From: Daphnia pulex
Lineage: Eukaryota > Arthropoda > Branchiopoda > Diplostraca > Daphniidae
DNA: 64,000 nt
Direction of reading: 5' to 3'
Assembly: GCF_021134715.1 (NCBI RefSeq)
Contig: NC_060024.1
Location: 7,874,001-7,938,000, forward strand
Every line of letters begins with the position of its first letter. Within the stretch, counting starts at the first letter, position 1. Both the position numbers and the translations under genes were made by a program. Under the pieces are notes generated by a model. That model did no database searches, was not told the DNA's origin, and saw nothing but the letters and a program-made list of their open reading frames with translations. Below, one piece after another: positions 33,999 through 46,379 of this stretch.

Positions 33999-34260
33999 GT
34001 AGATGATTTTGGCTGTTTTGGTGGCTGCCGTCGCCGCTGCTCCTCAGTCTTGCCTTGTGTCGGATTCAATGGACTTTCCTACGCCGCTGCTCCCGGAGTC
34101 CCGGTTTCGCATATGCTGGCTATGGCGCTCATGGTGTACCTCCTCCCTTCGGCTGTACACCGCTGCCGCTACTCCCGTCGGCTATATGCTGCCCCTGGCG
34201 CCATCTTCGTACCATATCGATCGGCACTAGAGCAAGTACGAGCGCGAGAATGAGCTGTTG
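33999..34260 (+). pseudogene. Cuticle-protein-like gene, frame broken
   Basis: After an acceptor (TTCCTTGTAG) the text reads ILAVLVAAVAAAP, a typical second-exon signal peptide of small arthropod cuticle or secreted proteins. Frames then shift: SYAAAPGVP in one, AYAGYGAHGVPPPFG in another, and YTAAATPVGYMLP in a third, together giving an Ala/Gly/Tyr/Pro-rich low-complexity protein. The frameshifts imply a recent pseudogene, since the promoter-like region is still readable. Confidence 0.5.
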
Positions 34261-34828
34261 AACAACATGGATACCAAATCGCTTATTTTTAATCGTAGGT
34301 CTACTCGAATGGAGCAATAACAGCTTTAAAAAACGACCAGTTCTTTTTGAAAAAAACCAGCAACAGGCGATTACGATTTTTTTTTTAAATTGTTTATTCT
34401 TAGAAAATTATAATAGCTAATTATTTATTCTGTAAGTTTTACTGGTAACGTAGTAGGCTACAACGCTACATAAACATTGGAAGCCATCTATTTCTTACAC
34501 CAATATATGTTAATGTCACAAAAGATTGGTCCAAATAAACGATCTGATAACTTATTTTTTAGGTAATATGTGCATTCGAGTACGCTAATAATAAAACACC
34601 AACACCTATTCTTCTTAATTTTAGATAAGAACTACATCATGCAGAACGACTGAAGATAACAATCGCCGACTAAAACTTAAGAAATATACAATTAAGATCG
34701 TTTACGTGAAAATTTGAACGCGACACTCACTCGTTTTAAAAACTCAACGAAAAAATACCTCGGAAGGAATGGGTAGGATTTTCCTATGTGGATTTTCTTT
34801 AATGGGATAGCATATGTGACTGAATGTA

Positions 34829-36216
34829 TTAAATTGACTTCAATGGACGTTGGCGAAGATCAACGCCAAGAGAGCCTGAAAGGAAATTACCCCCGGAAAC
34901 ACAAGCCATATCGTTTTGAAACCACCAATCGCTAATGTCTTTGTACACTTTGGGTCTCTGGTGAGGATCGTTGAGCTTCTCGCAAAGTTCGCACCAACCC
35001 GTCACAGGCCGACTGACTACTTCGTAATCTTTTTTCCAGTCAAAATATTTCAAGTAGAGGCCGTCGTTTTCGTCCAGCAACTTTAAATAATCGGCTAAAT
35101 CTTTGGGAGATTTGAAATCGCTGACGTCAATGTAAGATAAAGGTGGAGCGTACGAGGAGTAATCGGCACCACCGTAGACGATGGGCACAATGTCGGATGA
35201 CAATGCCCGGTAGAATTTCTCTGTGACGTAGTCGGTGCAGATGGCGTTCTCGGCTGCCACGTAAAACTTGTAGCTGTCTAGCAGCTGATCGCACTTTGAA
35301 CTCCTCGACGGCAAACAATTCAACTTGCCACACCGGCCGTAAACGTCAATCCCAACATATTTGCCAAGTTGGCCAAAATATTCTTCTCTGAGGCCGTCAG
35401 TGTGGCAGTGGGAGACAAACCAGGCGACCATTTTGGTTTTTTTAGTCACTAACGACCGCGACTTGTTCCACGGTTGAATCAAAGCGGCCGGATAAGCGGG
35501 TGTCATTTCCGGGTGTAGAGCTCTTGGCATAACGAGCGATGGCCGAAGAACGTCACTTCGCCTCCGGATTGATCCGTACGGATGTGGATCATAAATGTCC
35601 GAGTCACGCCGGTAAGTCATAGTCCAGTTGAAAAAGTCCTTGGTCCAAACGAAAACGGGCATGTCTTTTTCTCCGACGCACGTCTCGTAATTGTAGAAGA
35701 TGAAGCGCTGATCCGAACGGCGGATGACTAAACTGGGGAAATCTAATTCGTCGAAATCCATGGCGTGAAAAAGAACTGCGTCACTAACATTTAAAAGTTT
35801 TCGATCGTCTGTTGTCACGCAGTTGCTAAACTGGCAGCCAGCCTTGACAAAAGGCTCGTGTCCCAATCCGAATTCGTAATTCTTCGACTGGAAATATTCA
35901 TTCCAGAATAATATCCGCTTCATGTCTCCATGAAATTGTTGCAATCTTGGCTGTGTATGAGATGATTCACTTGTGCGATCGCCTGCGCCTATCCCGAAGT
36001 CCACCTAAAAAAAAAATAATAATAATAATTCAATTTATTCATTTGGAAAATAAATTTTTTAAGATGACTTCTTTGTGACAGTTTTACCCAAAGGCGGAAT
36101 AAGATGAAACAGCAAGCCGTTAAAATCCAGATAAGAAGAAAACCAACTGCATTTGTCTTGCAAAGAAAAGAAATTCGCCAGAAGAGCGATTTCGGCATCA
36201 TAATGGTATACCTCAA
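34829..36216 (-). CDS. Alpha-1,3-fucosyltransferase, GT10 family
   Basis: This type II Golgi enzyme would transfer fucose from GDP-fucose to N-acetylglucosamine or N-glycan cores. Exon 1 (36216-36088; ATG also possible at 36201) encodes a short cytosolic tail and the membrane anchor AVGFLLIWILTACCFILF. A donor TGG|GTAAAA and an acceptor TTTTTAG|GTGG remove an 83-base intron, and exon 2 (36004-34829) continues in phase 0, giving about 434 aa. GT10 signatures in order are FWNEYF, FYNYETC, DSDIYDPHPYGSI, KMVAWFVSHC, YKFYVAAENAICTDYVTEKFYRAL, VPIVYGGADYSSYAPPLSYIDVSDF and YLKYFDWK. These cover the GDP-fucose site and the conserved ENxxxxDYVTEK core. The length is normal. It is divergent from the CASD1-like gene 0.7 kb away. 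Exact acceptor sugar is not predictable. Confidence 0.92.
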
Positions 36217-36928
36217 ACGATTGGTTCCTCAATAAAATTGGTTTTGGTCCTTGGCTACATTGCGGATTAGAAGGACGTTCGTTCGGTACTCCGACTAGCG
36301 ATGAACTGAAAATAAATTGTATGTTCTTACAATATAAATAGGTTACATTTGAAATTTTATCATCTGCAAAACCGTGTGTAAGTAGTGAGATATACTTTTG
36401 TAGAGAGCCTGAGGAAAGTGAACTGTCAGTTCGTCGTCATAACGAAAGAAAATCCAATTATAAGGCCACCAAAATCTTATGGTGTATATACCTGCCGTAT
36501 ATCACGCAAAGGAATAATGCAATCAGTGAGTTGTGATGAATCTGTCAGTTCGTTCATCGCTGGATGAAGATGGATGCCTTGGACACGTCAGTTCATTCGA
36601 AGGAGGGAAAGCGAACGTGCGGAGAAAAACCAAACTGATATTTTTACCATGGCAACTGCTCTCAATGAGCTTTTAGATTTAGATTTTCCTCTTGGGCTTC
36701 TTTGCTCTTTACCTTGACAATCAAAACGTTTATGTCTGGCGCTGTTTGAAACTAAAATTTATTCCACATCTCCAACTGGTCCTATAGCTAAACGCGTTTG
36801 TGTATTGGCGCCGTTCGGTTGTGTGGAACTTTTCTGGAAAAATGGGCTCATTCTGGCTTTTCTGGCTTGTCTGATCAAATATAGCTTATTAGGGCTGCAA
36901 CTGTGATTTTTGTTCCGTTGTTGCGACA
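36217..36928. promoter_or_regulatory. Shared intergenic region of two divergent genes
   Basis: The 712 bases separate the start codons of the fucosyltransferase (minus) and the CASD1-like gene (plus). No TATA box is obvious at usual distance from either. Small ORFs here look random. It may hold a bidirectional promoter. Confidence 0.45.
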
Positions 36929-38413
36929 ATGATGACGATCCCTATGCAGAAAAGGCGACTATTATCCGTGTTACGAATAATCTACGTTGTCTCGTCGCTC
37001 TCTTTGCTTTCGCTGACAGCTTTCGTTGTCTATAATGCGGAAATCGGACAGTGGAAAGCGGTGACTGGCGATAATAAGACCCGAGGTAATTAATATTTCT
37101 AAGTCATCAAGTTTATTCCAGAAAGTGTGCCTAATAAAAGTTTTTTGTGAATGTATGCAAATTATGAATCACATTATATATCTCAAGACAATTCGTATTT
37201 CTGCGTGGAAAACATCCTTGATCAACGATCGTTTGGTTCAAATGAAAAACATTTACCCGCCAAAAGATCTCGCGACGGTAAGAAGTTAACGGCAATAATG
37301 CCCGAAGCGCAGTGCAAGTTATTGGATTACACCGCTGAACATGTAACGTCCTGCCTCGATATTCTCCAGTCTAAAATCAGCTTAAATAGAAATAATAATG
37401 TTGCCGCAACTACGGAAAAGAATAAGACGACGTTGCATTTTGTTTTCATTGGTGATTCAAGAATCCGACAGCAGTTTCTCAACTTTCTCAAGGTGAGAGG
37501 CCACAACACAACACAGTTTCAGCACAGCACCTATATATAAACTTCACTTCAGATCATTCCGGAATACGACAGGACAATGCAGCCGAATCCCATTCCGCCT
37601 TTTCACCACGGCCAAATCAGTGTTAATAGTAGCCTCCTTCAATTGCGAGTTTCGTTTCACTGGCAGCCCGTCATCAACAACGACGTCGTGAACATGATTC
37701 GCCAATGGATCGATCCACCCAATTTTATCTTTCTAAGTAATTTGTTATTTTGCACGAAAATCAGAAATCAGAAAGTGTATATTTGGCATCGTTTATATCC
37801 GATTTTACAGGTATGGCAGTTCATCACATGATAGCAGATATCGATTCCGTCAGCATCTTGCAATTGTACCAGCGTGATCTTAAAGAACTGAGTCTTGTTC
37901 TCTCTCAAATCGCCAGCGTCAGCCAGGTGATATGGATCAATCAGTATCCAACAGTCGATTTCTATGGTGAGATTTACAGCCACAACACGGCCATTCATTC
38001 CGAGAAGGTCCATGGCTACAACAAAGCTGCTCGACGCATAATTGAGTGAATCAGTCAACAATAAAGTGCAAAAGCTAAATAATGGCTATAATTTTAAAAA
38101 ATAATTGACATTCAGGAATCACAAGAGCATCACCTTATGGGACTCGAGTAACCGACTAGCCGAAGAATATGTTCGTGGCTGCGTGATTTTCAGTCATCGC
38201 GCAGGTAAAGCTCCGGCTATGTGTGGAGATTTCATTTGCGATCAGGTCAAAGTTCGCGAAATCGCGTACAGAAATTGCAAGGACTATATCCACACGGGTT
38301 ACGTAGCTCTTTCCCAAGCTACTCAATTTTTATTTAATGACATTTGCAATAAGAATTTTCACAATTCCTATTTTGTACATACCGATGCCAGAAAAAAAAC
38401 ATTACAATTTTGA
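36929..38413 (+). CDS. CASD1-like SGNH O-acetyltransferase/esterase
   Basis: Five exons (36929-37085, 37188-37492, 37553-37736, 37811-38045, 38116-38413) join in frame into 392 aa with phases 1, 0, 1, 2. The N-terminus has a signal anchor, LRIIYVVSSLSLLSLTAFVVY. FIGDSRIRQQFLNFLK carries the SGNH nucleophile (about Ser143). The block VIWINQYPTVDFYG and the late KDYIHTGYVAL (Asp350-x-x-His353) fit the catalytic Asp-His pair. The order and text resemble the lumenal part of CASD1, the sialic acid O-acetyltransferase. Unlike CASD1 there is no multi-pass acyltransferase domain after it, so the acyl donor or direction of reaction (transfer or hydrolysis) is uncertain. Likely Golgi lumen. Convergent with the carboxypeptidase at 38738. 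Confidence 0.75.
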
Positions 38414-38737
38414 TTAATGGCGTTAATAACAGCATGTTCGATTGATTTGTCTTCAAAAGACATTTGGCAAAGATTTCACTAAAAACCAAACATATCAGAA
38501 CTTTTGATTTACAGGAACAGGATAAAAAATTGGCCTAGAAATGATCCGATATTTTATAACCGATGTATTTCTTATAGAAAGTATGCATGTCAAGAGGATG
38601 TCTTAAGTCATACGTACGTAACAAAATATTATTAGGTTTCAGCATTCCAGCACTGTATTTTTGACGTATAACTAAGGCGGTTGGAAAACGCTTTAAAATA
38701 TGAGACTTGATAATTTTAATACGTTCGTAGACATAAA
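38414..38737. other. Intergenic between convergent genes
   Basis: It holds the 3' ends of the CASD1-like gene and of the carboxypeptidase gene on the opposite strand. No coding signal. Confidence 0.5.
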
Positions 38738-40941
38738 TTAAACTTTGAGGGTGGCTACTTTGTCGACAAAGACTTCCAGCGCAGGGAAGAAGTCTTCGCA
38801 GACGGGCCGAATGAAGGAGGCGGGCAGAACGAATCCATGATTTCCAGTGTCAGCCAATTCGACCGTGTAGCTGTACTTGATTCCAATTGACTTGGCCCAG
38901 TCGTCGGAGCCACCTTCAATGCCAATGAATTCCATCAATTTAATGAGTGTTTCCGTTTGAGCTGAATTTTTTTAACTTTTTTAAATCGATAGTGTATGCA
39001 CACTATATACCTGCTGCTGGATAGAGAAGATCGGCTGAATTGCCAACGGTGTACTTGTAGCGACGGAATTTGGAAGCCGCTTTATTGGCAAGATCTTTCA
39101 TGTCGTTGTAATCGATTGGGTATTGAACATCATAACCCCAAGGAATTAGGACATATTGGCCGTAGCTATGCAGGGTGAGATAAACCTATCAATAACGCAC
39201 AGACGTATAAGTCGGTTGTCTGGAAGAGCCAAAAAAGGTCAGAGCCCACAGTTTCGTCGTTTTCTTTTTACTTTAATTTGATTGGCTTTGCCGCTTATGA
39301 AATTTGAAACGGCCCGCGTTTCCGGCTCCGAAAAGGCGTTGGCTCCGTGATAAATTTCGGAACATTTATCTCGGCTTGTACCCTTACCACCCCACTGTTA
39401 TTAAATTCAGAATAAAAAAATTATTAAAATATGTACCACAACGCTGATATGCGTATAGTTGCGTAATTAATTACCTGGTAACCAAAGTTGCGATTGGGAT
39501 CAGCACCACGACAGCGAGCTCCAGTCGAAGAACGGGTTTTGCGCCATAGACGATTGCTCGTGTGTGTGTATTCGTAACCTTAAGTGGCAATGAAGAGAAA
39601 TGCAAAATACATTATTATCACGATTGGAAATTTCCAGTTCTTGTAGACTGCTGAAGTGCTGATGTATTAGGGTATATATCAGCTGGCGAAAACCGGGAAA
39701 TTACGTACCGTCAGGATTCATGACGGGCATGATGTACCAATCAACGTTTTGCAACAGTCTCTCGTTGCTAGGTTCTTCCACAAGCTGCTTAATGATATAA
39801 GTAGCCACAGCTGGCGAAATCCACTCCCGAGCGTGAATACCTTGACGACGAAAGAAACAACTTTCCAATTAGAAAAAGCTAAGTTATTAGTGTTCCAGTC
39901 GAGTTTTGTTAAATACCTCCGTCGATCCAGATGGCAGGTTTGGTTCCGGATGAAGACGAGGATATGCGAACAACGTAAAGCGGACGACCTTCGAAAGAGC
40001 TACCGATACTGACTAGTTGCACGAGTCGCGGGAACGAGTCCGCCAGGTAATTTAAGTAGCCGTAGATATCGTCAATCCGGTGGTAACTGTTCCAGTCCAT
40101 TTTATGGCCTGTCGTCGTGAGAATGAAACTATTGAATTAAAGAAACTCCTGGCAATATTAAAGATTGGCTTCTCGAGAGTCAGAGTTTGCTTGTCGGTAG
40201 TCACTAACCGTAGGCATAAGGAAATTGTTGAGTTTTAGTAAAATAATCCTCACCGGGAAAGAAGGAGATAAAGGCAGCCAAATACCGCTTAAATCGACCC
40301 GCCACTTATTTGAGAAAAATTGATTGCGTGAATAAACCAAAGCACAATTATATAGCGCATAGTTATTAGCAACAGTTAGCATTTTGATATTATAGCCATA
40401 ATCCAAAGAAAAATGTCAAATAAAATTTAAAAAAAAAACTCGTTTACTTTTTCGATTTTCGTACTCGTCGCCGCTGTCGGTGACATTGGGGTTCTCGTTG
40501 TTGATTGCCGTTTGCATGTCGCTAATGGTGACCTCGTAGGGGATTTCCGCGTCTGCCAATCGCAATTTTAATTCCGTCTGAAAATCGGGCGAAACCAACA
40601 AATCGACGGGGCTATTGTGCGATCGGGCCTCTTTCCATACCTCCAACTCTGTGCACATATAATCACGTGAAGGAGGCGATCAATAATCACATTGCCGGAT
40701 TATAATAGCCGACGGCGCTGTTTTATAATGTAAACATGAAAGTACTAATCTCATTACCGTAGTCCTGTCGGATTTTCAAGAGGAATTCGCGTTCTTCTTG
40801 GTTGCGAGGCGTGGCCGACCACAGCTGGAATCCGGAATAGGAAACGACATCTTCCGTCCAGGCTTGCAGCGGCTCCTGCGGAGCCGTGTGACTAGCGGCG
40901 AAGACACAAGTGAAGATGATAGTGGCCAACAATGGGGACAT
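38738..40941 (-). CDS. Zinc carboxypeptidase, M14A, B-type specificity (428 aa)
   Basis: Eight exons on the minus strand (40941-40758, 40648-40448, 40108-39917, 39840-39709, 39578-39475, 39394-39272, 39185-39011, 38913-38738) close in frame. A signal peptide ([20 protein letters not shown]) and a normal activation peptide ([10 protein letters not shown] ... [10 protein letters not shown]) precede the peptidase domain. HAREW (His195, Glu198) and LTLHSYG bind zinc. [27 protein letters not shown] and YTVELADTG supply the Arg127, Asn144/Arg145, Tyr248 and Glu270 equivalents. Asp374 lies at bovine position 255, the hallmark of carboxypeptidase B, which cuts C-terminal Lys/Arg. It is probably a secreted digestive zymogen, activated by trypsin-like cleavage at the RKSK region. 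A TATA box lies 110 bases upstream of the ATG. Confidence 0.93.
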
Positions 40942-41051
40942 TGTTTCTTTTCTGTTTCTGTGTCGCGAGCGAGGTTTCGGACAACACCGACCGGCGCCAC
41001 TACTGGAACAGTTATACTGCCTCTTCCTGAAAATGGCGTTGAACAGACCAG

Positions 41052-41060
41052 TATTTATAA
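41052..41060 (-). promoter_or_regulatory. TATA box of the B-type carboxypeptidase gene
   Basis: On the minus strand CTTTATAAATACTGG precedes GTTCAACGCC by about 20-25 bases, and the start codon follows after a short leader. Strong TATA boxes are usual in gut-enzyme genes. Confidence 0.6.
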
Positions 41061-44000
41061 AGTTTCCCTGCAGCGCGACGAGAGCAACTAGCGCGAGATG
41101 ACCCACATGGATAACGGGAGGTACTACACACATGCCATGACCTTCTATTTATTTATTGATGTTACTATTTCTCTTTTGTTTTTACCTTTTTGTATTTTTC
41201 AGCAATTTTATTAAGGTCCCTTACCCTCTTTGACTTTACTTCCGCGTTTATTTACACGTTCATTTATTACCATTTATCGCCAAGTCTCTCAATAAGAGTC
41301 TTCTCTTATTTTGAAAAAATTTCAATCTACGCCAGTTTTCAGGCCGCTACAGTTGTTTATTTCGATTATTTCAAATTGCCTACGTGACATTACGCCATTC
41401 CGGCGTGTGCACGGTGTATGCACGTTCTGGTGTAGGGGAGGCATCCTTGGCAACTGACATGCACAGCTACGGAATTCCCAATATCCGTCGTTCCGTCAAG
41501 TCGCTTTAATTGCATTTGGTAAATCAAAAAGGCAACATGACGTTTCCTGTCGATCGGAATAAAGACGGACGTTGTCCAGAATATTGGAATAGGGAAGTGA
41601 GGGAGCATTAAAAAAGAAAAATTTATAATTATTCTCTTGGAAATAATTTGATTAAAAATAATTTGATTTCAAGAAAGGTTGAAATTCAATATTTTGAAAT
41701 TTTGAAATAAATTTTGTTGTTGTAGAAATGTATCGCTTAAATTTGAACTTCAATAGAATTTCCATGTCATTGTGTATGCGTCTGTTGCCATTTACTATCA
41801 TCAATAAATTTTTAAAATCATTTCAAATCCAAAAAAAAAGAATAAAAGGTTTGATCGGGTATTGAAACCGGGACCCCCGCACACTAAGCCTATCGAAGCT
41901 TTTTACTATTTTTGAACTTAAATATACAAGACCATATAAAAAAAAAAAAAAGATTTCTTATCGGCAGAAATTTAGAATTTAGTATCTGAAACATCGACAC
42001 GACATATATATGTTGTCCGTAAATTCAAATGGCAGTATTTTAAAAATATTCTGTCGAAAGAATAAAAAAAAATATGCCTTTCACGATTTTTTTTTTTAAA
42101 TATTCGTTCTCTATGAAGAAGCGCAGTATGCGTGCGTGGTCGTCTCCAAGTCTTGACACAATTTTCTCTCCACCTAAAAAAGAAACTCGTAGTGTCGTTC
42201 TCATACAATAGGTGGCCACGACTCGTAGCGGGTAGTCTACTACATAATAAATATTTGTGATCCTCGACATCTCTTCTCCTTTTACCTGTTGGTTGATTTT
42301 TATAGCATTATTTTATAATCCTATTTTATATCATATTTTATTTGGCTCCCGTCGGCGTTGAGCAGACCTGATACCTAGAGCCAAACGTGAGTCGGTTTTT
42401 CAGGAATGTAATTCAAGCGAGATGGGCATTTGTAATCGCTTGTGCGGTCGTTCCTATACAACAGCAACATTACACTGAAGAAGAGACATAAGAGGAGTGG
42501 AAACGAGGAGCACTTCATATAATTTCGCTGCCGACCTTGGCAGCGGTTCTTATCCCCTTTTGGTGGATGGTAGAAGAAGAAGAAAAAAAAACTAACCCTG
42601 ATTATTATATACCAGCAGAAGAGAGAGAAAGAGAGAGAGAGAAAAAAACAAACTTACTGGTTGAGTTTCCGGTTGTCTTTGTTCTTCTTTTCATTCCGCT
42701 TACCATCCGCTTTTGTGCCTTTGCTCCCGTTCTTCATTTTTGTTTATTATTTTCCGACGTCTTTTATTTTCCTTTTTTCTCCTCGACCGGTTTGAATTTG
42801 GCCAAGTTCAGCGGCTTCTCGCCATAATACCCTTGACCGGTTGCGAAACAGTGGGTGCACGCCCATCAAATAAGAACAGATCGCCAAATCAAACGGGGTC
42901 ATCGGCAGTTGGAAAAAAAACGAATTTCCTCAAATGGTGTTGTACAAAAAAAAAATAAATAAAAATAAAAACATCAGGAAAAAGACATACGTATAGCGGG
43001 AAAAACAACAAAATTAGGCGGAGTCGAGAGAGAAGAGACTATGAATGGAACCGGGTCATCCATTAGTTGCATCCGTTGTTATTGCACAAAAACGTCATTG
43101 GCCGTATGCAAATGCACCTCTCCAGTCTAGTTCACGATGCACTCAAAAGGAGATAGATTGTGCATATATAAATACGTAGATGTTAGTATATATACTGTGA
43201 TAGCCGTGTACTAGGCAGAAATGTTTTCATATTTACTGTCATGATACTCTGTGCAAAAAATTGCCCAATCAAATAATGAAGAGAGAAGACTAAGAAAAAG
43301 AAACGAATTATAGTGTTGGCGGGATTCACGCTCTGACGCTATTGACACTGCGTGTGTTGACTGTTGCGTAATTTAAAAAAATAACAACGCCAGCACGAAG
43401 AAGAAGAGACGAAATGAAAACGAGGACACAGAGAGAACTATACACACTCTGGAAATTTAATCAGGTAGGTCGAGGTTGATGCACTGCTGCACCGGTTGAA
43501 TCTAATTATTTCGCAAGAAGGAATTAAGCTGCAGCAGCTGATGCGGCGCTATACATTTAAGTGTCTAGCGAATCTCCTCTATCCCGTCCCGGAGAGAAAT
43601 TGAATTTAGCATTTCTCAGTTTGCTGATTGTGAATATCATGAATAATAAATTCCAATCGGCGATCGTCATTCACGTGTTCGACTGCGAGATGAAGCAAGA
43701 AGAGATGGGCGCACTGGCAAAATTGGCAAGGACTGAGCAAGGTAGGAAATTTCGTCGTCCTTCGTCGCGGTTCTTTCGTGAGTTTGTCGTGAAAAAAAAA
43801 TATGACGCAATTTTGTTTTTCTAGCGTAAACTTTAAAAAAAAGGTAGAAAAAGAAAAGAGATAAATAGATAGATAAATAGCTTCGGTCGCTCGTGGGGGC
43901 GGGAGTCTAATAAAAATTCCATGTGATTGTGTTGTGCACGTATACAGCAAGAACAACTGGTGTCTGTGCAATAGCTCATTTTGCTCGCGGGAGGAAACGC

Positions 44001-46379
44001 GGCAAGGACGGCGTGATTATCTTCGTCAAAGGCCTCTCTATGCTGGCGATGATGATGACATTTTCCCGGCCACGCACGAAAAAAAAAAATGGTTTTTCTT
44101 TTTCTTCTTTAAAAAAAAATAATAAGGAAATAATATATTATGTCCATAAGAGAAAAAAACGGAGAAAAAAGAATAGACTATGGGAATTGTCAATTGACGA
44201 AGGTGAATCAACATGACAGCCACCTCCCTCTTCCTTCGGCCAGTTTTTTTTTTTTTGAGTGGTCAGCGCGTCTGGAAATAATAAATAAACATTGAAAAAA
44301 TGGGTAACAAGAAAGAAAAAAGAGATAATAAAGAATAATTGGTGTTTTTTGTTAATTTTTCTTTTTTTAAAAGAAAAATGGAAAGTGTATAGAAGAGAAG
44401 ACTGAGACGTATACACACAGTGTGGAAGAAACGAAGGACACGGAAGAGTACGATTATTGCGTCTGACGGTGCTGGGCCGCGGACTCTGCCAGTCTTAGCG
44501 CAGCAACTCGTAGTGAAATAGGTACACAAGAGGGGGGAAAAAACAAGAATGAGCAACCGAAAAAATGGAAGGAAAAACCAAACAAAGACGGCGGCTGCTC
44601 CTACGGTGGATAAAGTAGTGTAACGAGCCCAGGTGGGTTTCACGTGGACCGGTAATAATATATTGTATCTATATATTCAGGGGGTAATACCACTTTTGCC
44701 GGCCTTGAACTCTGACTCAGGTAAAAAAAAAAAATAATAAATAAATACACACACATACACACCAGAATAAAGATGAAAGACTAATAATAAAGAATCCCCC
44801 CTTCTTTTTTAAATATTTAAGGTTTTTTTTTTTAATGTATCAGGTAATTTCTGGAAATTTCTCCCTCTTTTTTTACGACTGGCAAGGGAGCAGTCCGACC
44901 CCACAGGTATATCGAATTGAACAAGTCTGGAAAAAGCTAGATTTTCACAACCGAATAACGCCGGAGACGCATGTTTCGTTCACCCTTTCTTTTTCGTTTG
45001 AACTCGTCGAGCGCTGTTACATCAATTGTAGATAACAGGATCGTGAAGTACTTTGTTTGGATTCAATCATCAGTCATTATATATTAACCGCACCGCAGTA
45101 GTTGTGTTGTTTTGACGCCGGTAGTCCCGTGAGATGTCTGGTTATACCCATCCCGGACATGCGTTGCTCAATCAACATATTCACAATTCCTAATCACCCG
45201 CGTACGTTGAACTCCTTTTTTTTTGTCTGTTTGCTATCAAACAGGTTCATGTCAATGAAAAATTGAGTAATTTCTGAACATGGAACACGGATTATGTCCA
45301 AGTTTTACCACTATGTAGAACTTACCTAAGTCTACTTTAATAATCTTATAGAAACGGATAGAGCAGCTGAGGCTTAAAAAAATGTAAAATTTTTAAATTA
45401 GGGAGAAGAAACAAAATAAAAAAAAAAGAAAAACCCAAAGTCCCCCCTTTTTTTGTTCATTCGAGTTACGTGGAAAACGGAAGAAAAGACGCTCCAGGGG
45501 AACAAGGGGGGTTGTGTGTGCTGCTTTATCTTCTGCGCAAGGTATCCTACACAGACGCAATCATTCAACACACGTGGATTTCATTCTCCTTTTGGGTTAT
45601 TTTCATTTTTCAGAGAAAAACTGTTGAAGTTGAAAAAATAATAAAAAGATTCGGGCAATTATCGGGACAGAAAAAGTGGTGGTGGTGGAGGAGGCGGAGG
45701 AGGAGCTGGCGACCGGCGGCGCCCTGGTCTTCATATAACCGCAAGACACGTTCGGCCGCCTGGTCTGGCCCCGGCCATTGGTCACGAAATCCAAGCTGAA
45801 GAAGACCTTGAAAAGGCCGCGCTGTGAAAACAAAAGTTTTTACCACGCACAATTTCGACAAGAAAAAGAAAATAAAAGAAAAGAAGAAAAAAACCCTCCC
45901 AGACTGCCCCTCAGAACAGAGAACACCCCCTCCCGATCATACCCCCTCTATCCCTCCTCCCACCCAACTGGGGCTGGCTGACTCCGCCAGCACCACCTCA
46001 TCCGCCGCCGCCACCGCCACTGCCGCTGCTGGCCCAACTCCGCCAACAAGACAAGAGACGTGGAAGATTCCAAAGAAGAACCAGTGCCACCTTTAGAATC
46101 GTCTTCAGTCCACTGGGTACCGATGGTCCGTACTGGAACGTCCGACAACTCACCAGCCCAGCCACTTTCGCTTTCGTTTGCCACACACAGGCCGATTCGA
46201 TTCTTACCGAGCGCTTCAACAGAAATCAGACGGCCCACATCGTCAGGAATCAACGGTAAGCGCGGTGCAAGTCAATTTTGATGTTTCGCTCAGATTCTAT
46301 TGATTTTTGTACGCGTTCCATCACATTACTTCATGTCCTTAGTCAACAATTTTTATATTAAGGCTCTTCCTAAATCGCC
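41061..46379. other. Long intergenic region, simple-sequence rich
   Basis: No gene is recognised in over 5 kb. It has many A and T runs, a GA tract (42619-42642), a GATA-type repeat (43859-43880) and a C-rich pyrimidine tract (45893-45966). On the minus strand 41905-41865 reads like the 3' half of a tRNA-derived SINE (GGTTTCAATACCC). The last part may contain 5' UTR exons of the next gene: a good donor (CAACG|GTAAGCG at 46255) pairs with an acceptor (TGTCCTTAG, about 46341) just before its start codon. Confidence 0.45.

Noticed and set aside
42537..44700. Several 60-126 codon frames on both strands
   Set aside because: They are made of low-complexity Lys/Phe-rich translation of A/T runs and simple repeats, without splice partners.
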